Positions 61,703 through 64,000 of a stretch of 64,000 bases of DNA are shown here, piece by piece. Source of the DNA: Lactuca virosa (Eukaryota > Streptophyta > Magnoliopsida > Asterales > Asteraceae); assembly GCA_928212115.1 (NCBI GenBank), contig CAKMRJ010003334.1, positions 29,729,693 through 29,793,692 of the forward strand, given 5' to 3'. The stretch's first letter is position 1; every line of letters begins with the position of its first letter. The position numbers were made by a program, and so were the translations under genes. The notes under the pieces are model-generated. The model did no database searches. It was not told where the DNA came from and worked only from the letters and a program-made list of their open reading frames with translations.

Positions 61703-63287
61703 TGGTGGTTGTCGAGGCCAACAAAATTAATAACCCTAAATCTTGTACACTAATATAGTGTATAGTGGTAAAGGGGTCGAATCCATGGAGATTGGTTCGA
61801 TTTTATAACTCTATGAAATTCTCTTTGTAAAAATACTTGTAAAAATGACAATAAAAGTAAAAATGGGGGGTTTTGGTCTTTTGAAATACTTGAAATAAAA
61901 CTAGAGTTAATCTAAGATTTAAATAGACAATTCAACAAAAACAAGAGTTTGATGTAAAACCAATAAGAGAAAGATGGTTGACTTAAGGTTTCCTCATTTG
62001 AAAATTTGATGAATATATCATTAGAATCCAATGGTGCAATATTTGTTTTAAATCTTTAATTTGGTTATAGTAATCCAAGAAGCTTGAGATTACCTAAACT
62101 TTTCTTAGTTGTTAAAATAGTTAGAGAAGCTCATAACAATTTCCTTATTTCAAGTCACAATTTCCATTAAGCATGTAACTAGTGAAAATTAACTAGCATT
62201 AAGAACCAAAAAGTCACCAAATCCAAGAGGAGTCAAATGCTTTCACTTCCATGTTGGAGAAAATGTTTTTGTGATTGTGTGAAGTGAAAACTAACACAAG
62301 AACCACTTGTTGCTTGCTAATTTGAGGATCCTTTACTTAATCATGAAATTAGCCAACTAATCACCACAAATACATTTAAACTCATGAATAAAAACATACA
62401 AGTAGTAATAAGATATTAAAACATAAAAACATTCTCATAAAGATTCATGAACAAGTTCATGGAGTTTTTCAACATTCAACAAACATTCAAATGATTTCAC
62501 CAAAGTCAACCAAGATTAGTTTAGCCTAACATGGATAAAATCAAGAAAAAAAAAGTAGGAGTAGATTATAACAAACTTCTAGCAAGAATCAAGAGCAAAA
62601 AGATGATGTTTTTGATGTGTTATTGGCCTTCAAAGTGCTCCAAAATCTCCAGAGAAACCTTCAAATTTCAGAGGTATAGAAGTGTGCAAAAGATGCACAC
62701 CAAGCTTCCTCAAATAGCTCTCAATATGGAATTCTGAAATTGCCCCTGCATGTCTGTGCGCATCCGCGCAGCCCTGCGCGGGTGGCTTGCGTGGGTGGTC
62801 CCTGATTGTGGGCTAGTTTGAGTTTTGGGCCTCCACAACTTAGTCCACTGGCCCAGTTTGAGTCCAATCAGCTTCTTGTCCATTTTTCTTCAAGTTCTCT
62901 TCATTTTAAGCCCTATTTGCTTTCTCCAAATGATACATTGCTCACGTAATCGCCCAATCAATAATCTTTGCACGCTCGAATATTCTTCCGTTTGTTTGCA
63001 AATTTAAAGTTCATTTTCTCCAGGCCTTCAAATAATCAACAAGCCCACTCCATGCATCATCTCCACTAGCTAAAGCCCAAAATCCTTATTGTCCTCCAAG
63101 TCCAATTGCCTCCTAAAGATCCCGCTCCGCTAGTCTCCTTAAAATCTGCAAGTATGCTCACGAAACTAGAAAGTACCCGAAATAGTCATAAAATAAAAAA
63201 AGGAAAATGTGCATGCAAATTAGCTAAACTATGAATGAATTGCGTTAAAATAAACTACAACAAGAAGTAAATAAAATGAAGCTATCA
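61703..63287 (-). mobile_element. 5' LTR of element B
   Basis: 1585 bases from TGGTGGTTGTC to GCTATCA on the plus strand, the same end type as element A (minus strand begins TGATAGCTT) but diverged inside. A GC-rich cluster at about 62755-62800 has GCGCGGGTGG and GTGCGCATCCGCGCAG. No partner LTR is in the window. Confidence 0.88.
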
Positions 63288-63648
63288 TTCTTCTGGCAAT
63301 TCCAGCTTGTAAGCTTGGTTCCCAATCCTCTGAAGAACCTTGAATGGCCTAATAAATCTTGGACTCAACTTTCCTCTCTTTCCAAATCTTATAAGTCCCT
63401 TCCACGGTAAGACTTTGAGCAACACCGAATCTCCAACTTCAAATGTCATTGGTCGTCGTTTCTTGTCAGCATAGCTCTTTTGGCGATCTTAAGCTGCTAA
63501 CATCCTTTCTCTAATCACTTTTAGCTTTTCAGCAGTCCGATGGACTATTTCGGGACCCATAAACTGCTTTTCTCCGACCTCAAGCCAACAAGACGGCGTA
63601 CGACACTTCTGTCCGTAACAGGCTTTATAAGATGCCATCTTAATGCTC
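63288..63648 (-). pseudogene. Tekay-type integrase fragment
   Basis: The minus strand encodes YGQKCRTPSCWLEVGEKQF, the MGPEIV region, one TAA near 63490, then RRPMTFEVGDSVLLKVLPWK and GKRGKLSPRFIRPFKVLQRI. It is homologous to the integrase C-terminal region at 3700-4090 but clearly diverged, so it belongs to a different Tekay-like element. It is cut on the left by element B's LTR and on the right by another Gypsy LTR. Confidence 0.88.
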
Positions 63649-64000
63649 TGTAACATCCCAAAAATTTCCTCAAATTTGAACTTTTGAAAACAGCCCTTTT
63701 ATTATTAGAAGTGTTACAAAACCATTGTTTTCGAACATTATTTAAAATCAGAGTCTCCCAAGATCCAATCAGTTGTAAAACCAAGGATGTGTATGGTCAC
63801 GCCTTCGCCTTGCCACGATCCACTGAAGTACCTAAAACAATAAACCAAAATTATAAGCACGAAGCTTAGTGAGTTCCCCCAAAATACCACCACATAAGCA
63901 TAATAAAAAACAACAATATGTATACAGAGCCTTCAGCCTGTCTGGAACGCCGCACCGGCCTACAGACTATCTGGAACGCTCATAGAGCCTTAAGCATGAT
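63649..64000 (-). mobile_element. Gypsy LTR start, runs off the window
   Basis: Begins TGTAACATCCCAAAAATTT directly after the integrase fragment. It contains the ATAAGCACGAAGCTTAGTGAG block near 63853, shared with the LTRs at 1518, 8276, 20912 and 24508. Orientation is inferred from these relatives, which are all minus. Confidence 0.75.

Overview
The window is repeat-rich plant nuclear DNA. It is AT-rich, has a GT-AG spliced gene, and most of it is Copia and Gypsy LTR retrotransposons nested in one another. The repeat style (short ACTCGGCGAGT and GTACGC motifs, very long Gypsy LTRs) suggests a composite such as lettuce (Lactuca). That assignment is from memory of similar sequence and is not proven here.

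Layout. (1) 1-1515: the 5' end of a minus-strand Copia element that runs off the left edge. (2) 1518-26415: a decayed minus-strand Tekay-type chromovirus (Ty3/Gypsy with a chromodomain), both LTRs present, gag-pol at 3460-7902. Its 5' leader is split by a second Gypsy-like element with ~3 kb LTRs (8276-23929, TSD TAATT). That nested element contains a 13-N gap flanked by two copies of the same ~5.6 kb (7732-13294 and 13308-18909), which looks like an assembly duplication. (3) 26416-29187: remnants of two further Gypsy LTRs. (4) 29194-34416: a very young plus-strand Copia element of TNT1/Tork type, TSD TCTAC, LTRs identical except for a T-tract, one in-frame stop. (5) 34417-35280: a Copia gag relic. 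(6) 36773-39625: the only host gene recognised, a minus-strand plant DYRK-type protein kinase whose seven coding exons join into an uninterrupted 664-residue reading frame. (7) 39626-43696: AT-rich intergenic DNA with a 30-G tract. (8) 43697-59867: a minus-strand Athila-like Gypsy element whose gag is split by a minus-strand Copia element (49343-57300, TSD AGAAC) and whose RT, RNase H and most of integrase are missing. (9) 59868-63287: a second, truncated Athila-like element with a similar loss. (10) 63288-64000: a Tekay-type integrase relic cut by another Gypsy LTR.

The transposon proteins are parts of standard gag-pol polyproteins and most are broken. The kinase gene is the only locus likely to make a cellular protein. 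I found no tRNA, rRNA, CRISPR or bacterial-type system, and nothing that is clearly a new biological system. The most unusual observations are the gap-flanking duplication, an in-frame intron-like segment in a Tekay gag-pol, two Athila-like elements that both lost the polymerase core, one-directional C-to-T decay between an LTR pair, and odd palindromes carried by three unrelated retrotransposon families.
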